Positions 61,523-64,000 of a DNA stretch of 64,000 bases are shown here, piece by piece (position 1 is the first letter of the stretch; every line of letters starts with the position of its first letter). The DNA lies in the NCBI GenBank assembly GCA_016935665.1, contig JAFGQN010000173.1:62001-126000 (forward strand), in the 5' to 3' direction. Both the position numbers and the translations under genes were made by a program. Under the pieces are notes generated by a model that saw only the letters and a list, made by a program, of their open reading frames with translations, did not search any database and was not told where the DNA came from. The DNA is from Deltaproteobacteria bacterium. GTDB taxonomy: Bacteria > Myxococcota_A > Polyangia > JAAYKL01.

Positions 61523-64000
61523 ATGAGTATAGAAAAAAAAACATGCCCAAAATGTAACAAGCAACTGCCGGTGACGGCATCAAACTGCAAATATTGCGGC
61601 GCCTCGCTCCGCGCAGCCAATACACCGTCCTTTTTTGACAGTATGGACGGTTCGCGGTCGCAGAGCAAGCCGCCCAGACCGGGAAGTATTTCCGCCTCAA
61701 AGGTACCGGCGCCTCCAGTGCCCAGGGCCGGGGGAATCAGTGCGCCACCGCCACCACCGGCGCGTGCCGCGGCAGCCAACGATGAAGCAGACGACTGGAT
61801 TCCCGATGCCGGCGAAGGATCTGCGCTGATCCAGCTGGATCAGATGCCGATTCACAACACGTCCGGCCGTAGCGACAACCAGGATACGAATCCGGCTATT
61901 GTTCGGCCATATCCCCCACCCGCTGATGATCCAACGGTGGTTTCGGCGGTCTCAGCAAAAAAATCCCGCGAAATGAGTTCAGAAATAGCTGCGTCATCGA
62001 TTTTTGGCAATTCCACGCAATCACCTTTATTTTCCGAGGAGTCTGCTCCTTTTGATCTCGCTGGACTCGAACATGTTGAAACTCATTTGGCAGCTCACAG
62101 AGCACCAGCCGCAGCCTTCGATGACAATGAGTCCCTGTTTCCCGAAGATTCCAGTGCAGAGTTATCGGCGTTAATGAAATTGGATGGAGAGGAGTCCATT
62201 TCAGATATAAATCTGGAAAATTCAGATGTGGATCTGTTGTCCAGACTTTCCGCCGCGACAACCGGGGGACCGGCGATTCCCAGGCCGTCTTTTCCCTCTC
62301 CTTCCTCGTCGACTGTGCCACCTATGGGACACTCATCGCTCCCCGGAACGCCATCCTCCGTTCCTGGCAGCGGTTCCATCCCGCCCATCGCACCATCCCG
62401 TTCATCTATTCCTACACCGATGTCCAGTGCATTGGGCGCCACGCCATCCGGTTTACCATCGCCGCGAAACAGTATGCAACCCGGTCCGATATCACAGAAT
62501 CCCTTATCCTCCGGTGGGATGAATCAAATCGGAGCCGCGCCTGTAACCATCCCTCCCGTCGGGCCAGGATCTCTTCCCGACGCCCCAATGGACACATCAA
62601 AACTCGGTGGGGTTGATGAGCTTCTCTACAGTGAACCCCCAGCGGCGTACGATTCAGCCGATGGCGGCGAAGGGGGCTTGTCCAATAAAAAAGTCATCAT
62701 CGCCAGTGCTGCAGCATTTATTATCACACTTATAATCGCAATTTCGATTATGCTGTCGACTGACGATGAAAAGATTGTTGAAGTGGTTGATGCGTCCGAA
62801 GCAGAGACCAATAAACCAGCGCAATCCGCTGACAAGGCGAAAGGACTTGAGAAAACGAACGATGTCCCAAAGATGCCTTCCAGCGACAAAACCGATACGG
62901 TCAAAGAAGCTATCAAGGTGGAAGCCATTGCCAAAAACTGTCTCCCACTGACGCGATATTCAAAAAAATTTCCCTGGAAACGCTATTTCGAGAAACTGAC
63001 GGAACAGCAGAACACTACAAAAATCTGTGAATTGCTGGGAACCCCGCCACAATTGATTTCCAACGCATTGTCCCACATGACCATGGTGGGCCCCACCGGG
63101 TATGATTGGATTGTGGATGGCGGCAGAATTGAGGTATATCCCAAAGGTACGGTTGGAGCGCGCGATCCGTCCATTGAATTTTTGTATACCGGCGACAGGC
63201 TATTTAAAATCAAAATGAAGCTTAGGGATTTGAAAATCGGCCGCAATGCAGATGCGGATGCACTGCAGGAAATGTTTAAGAAGGCGGACGAAACCACAGA
63301 TCACCTGGGACGAAAAATCATCCATTTTGATGAGCAGGATATGCGCGTTTCACTGATTGAGGAAGATTGGTACGGACAAACCCTTAGAACCATAGAATTC
63401 TCCAGTGTAAAACTGAACGCGGAACTGGAAGGTCACATCCAAAAACTGGAAAAACTTGAAAAAGCGTACAAGGCTGCCGATGTTGCCTACTTTGCCTGGA
63501 AATTCGAGGATGCGCTGAAGCGATATGAGGAAGTCAATACCATGTCGCCCAATCTGGGGGCGGCCAAAGTAAAACGCGCGCTGATTCATTTGCGAATGGA
63601 TGATTTCGGCGACGCCCGATCTCTGGCAGAGTCTGTTCTTGAAACCAGCACCGAAGATGATGTCAAAGGGGAAGCCCGCAGTATTCTGGCAGTGAATGCA
63701 CTGCGCAACGGCAACAGGGAAGAGGCCCTCAAACTGTTGTACGATGCCAAAAAGCTCGCGCCGGCCAACGGACAGATTTCAAGTTATATTGAGCAGCTGG
63801 AAAGCGGGAAATACGCCATGAACACTATCGCTCAAACCGCTGCGCGACTGGCGTGTATCGAATCCGGAAAAAGTACGGCGTCTGAAATTGGCGTACTGGC
63901 CCGCGGGTTCTTCCCCGATAAACAAACCTGGCAAAAGAATTTGAAAGGCGTTCAAAAAGAAGATGAATTCAAGGACGCGAAAAATAATCTGATGGCCTGG
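61523..64000 (+). CDS. Zinc-ribbon, transmembrane, TPR protein, 3' partial
   Basis: An ATG at 61523 opens a frame of 826 codons that runs off the right edge without a stop. A zinc ribbon comes first, with C-P-K-C and C-K-Y-C-G pairs (residues about 8-26). A disordered Pro/Ser/Gly/Ala-rich region follows (about 40-385). One transmembrane helix lies at about 390-412, then a charged linker, a domain of about 150 residues with W-I-V-D-G-G near residue 532, and TPR-like helices (about 640-760). The layout, a cytoplasmic zinc ribbon linked through a long flexible stretch to a periplasmic domain, recalls myxobacterial envelope-complex proteins such as GltJ, without the TonB_C end seen so far. I cannot name the family. 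Confidence 0.88.
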   Translation, partial: MSIEKKTCPKCNKQLPVTASNCKYCGASLRAANTPSFFDSMDGSRSQSKPPRPGSISASKVPAPPVPRAGGISAPPPPPARAAAANDEADDWIPDAGEGSALIQLDQMPIHNTSGRSDNQDTNPAIVRPYPPPADDPTVVSAVSAKKSREMSSEIAASSIFGNSTQSPLFSEESAPFDLAGLEHVETHLAAHRAPAAAFDDNESLFPEDSSAELSALMKLDGEESISDINLENSDVDLLSRLSAATTGGPAIPRPSFPSPSSSTVPPMGHSSLPGTPSSVPGSGSIPPIAPSRSSIPTPMSSALGATPSGLPSPRNSMQPGPISQNPLSSGGMNQIGAAPVTIPPVGPGSLPDAPMDTSKLGGVDELLYSEPPAAYDSADGGEGGLSNKKVIIASAAAFIITLIIAISIMLSTDDEKIVEVVDASEAETNKPAQSADKAKGLEKTNDVPKMPSSDKTDTVKEAIKVEAIAKNCLPLTRYSKKFPWKRYFEKLTEQQNTTKICELLGTPPQLISNALSHMTMVGPTGYDWIVDGGRIEVYPKGTVGARDPSIEFLYTGDRLFKIKMKLRDLKIGRNADADALQEMFKKADETTDHLGRKIIHFDEQDMRVSLIEEDWYGQTLRTIEFSSVKLNAELEGHIQKLEKLEKAYKAADVAYFAWKFEDALKRYEEVNTMSPNLGAAKVKRALIHLRMDDFGDARSLAESVLETSTEDDVKGEARSILAVNALRNGNREEALKLLYDAKKLAPANGQISSYIEQLESGKYAMNTIAQTAARLACIESGKSTASEIGVLARGFFPDKQTWQKNLKGVQKEDEFKDAKNNLMAW

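Overview
The window looks like chromosome of a Gram-negative, surface-elaborate deltaproteobacterium, most likely from the Myxococcota/Bradymonadota neighbourhood. This is an inference from gene content: an Agl/Glt-type (myxobacterial gliding-like) envelope operon, many lipoproteins with Asp/Thr/Ser-rich linkers after the lipobox, thrombospondin-type-3 calcium-repeat proteins, a MYXO-CTERM-like anchor, a Ser/Thr kinase, FHA proteins and a TonB-dependent receptor carrying its own TonB-like domain. No tRNA, rRNA or CRISPR array was seen.

Layout. 0-2.2 kb (+): a partial anchored coiled-coil protein coupled to a polytopic membrane protein. 2.2-13.1 kb (-): one tightly coupled nine-gene operon encoding a TolQ-like stator, two TolR/ExbD-like subunits, an acidic/basic secreted protein, an FHA-TM-TonB_C protein, an outer-membrane barrel, two large TPR lipoproteins and a small lipoprotein. 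This is the composition of the Myxococcus AglRQS motor plus Glt envelope complex. 13.2-23.7 kb (-): a seven-gene operon of secreted lipoproteins (three von Willebrand A + calcium-repeat proteins, a four-repeat PPC-like protein, others) ending at a hairpin. 24-28.1 kb (-): a calcium-repeat protein with a C-terminal anchor, then an FHA-sigma54 activator translationally coupled to a propeller lipoprotein. 28.3-32 kb (+): complete metH. 32.2-36.4 kb (+): barrel protein, ECF sigma factor, FecR-TPR anti-sigma-like protein and a lipoprotein. 36.4-43.8 kb: B12-binding radical SAM protein, eukaryotic-type HisA, U32 RNA-modification-type protein, Cys-rich DUF1566 lipoprotein, RluA-type pseudouridine synthase. 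43.8-46.06 kb: an AT-rich island with two unrecognised secreted/membrane proteins, a decayed IS66 end and the 3' stub of a paralogue. 46-51.5 kb: SMP-30-like lipoprotein, SGNH-hydrolase lipoprotein with an 18-bp tandem repeat, membrane sulfatase-fold enzyme, methyltransferase. 51.5-52.6 kb: gene-poor stretch with a large inverted repeat and a decayed ECF sigma gene. 52.6-64 kb: TonB-dependent receptor, Ser/Thr kinase, small membrane protein, orphan histidine kinase, murD, a 58-residue protein with a strong terminator, and a large zinc-ribbon/TM/TPR protein running off the right edge.

The most interesting unit is the Agl/Glt-like operon. One of its two TolR-like subunits has Asn where the proton-carrying Asp is expected while the other keeps Asp, and its FHA domain lacks the usual phosphothreonine-binding residues. 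Start codons were moved inward from the longest reading frame wherever a lipobox, signal peptide, ribosome site or ATGA overlap decided it.
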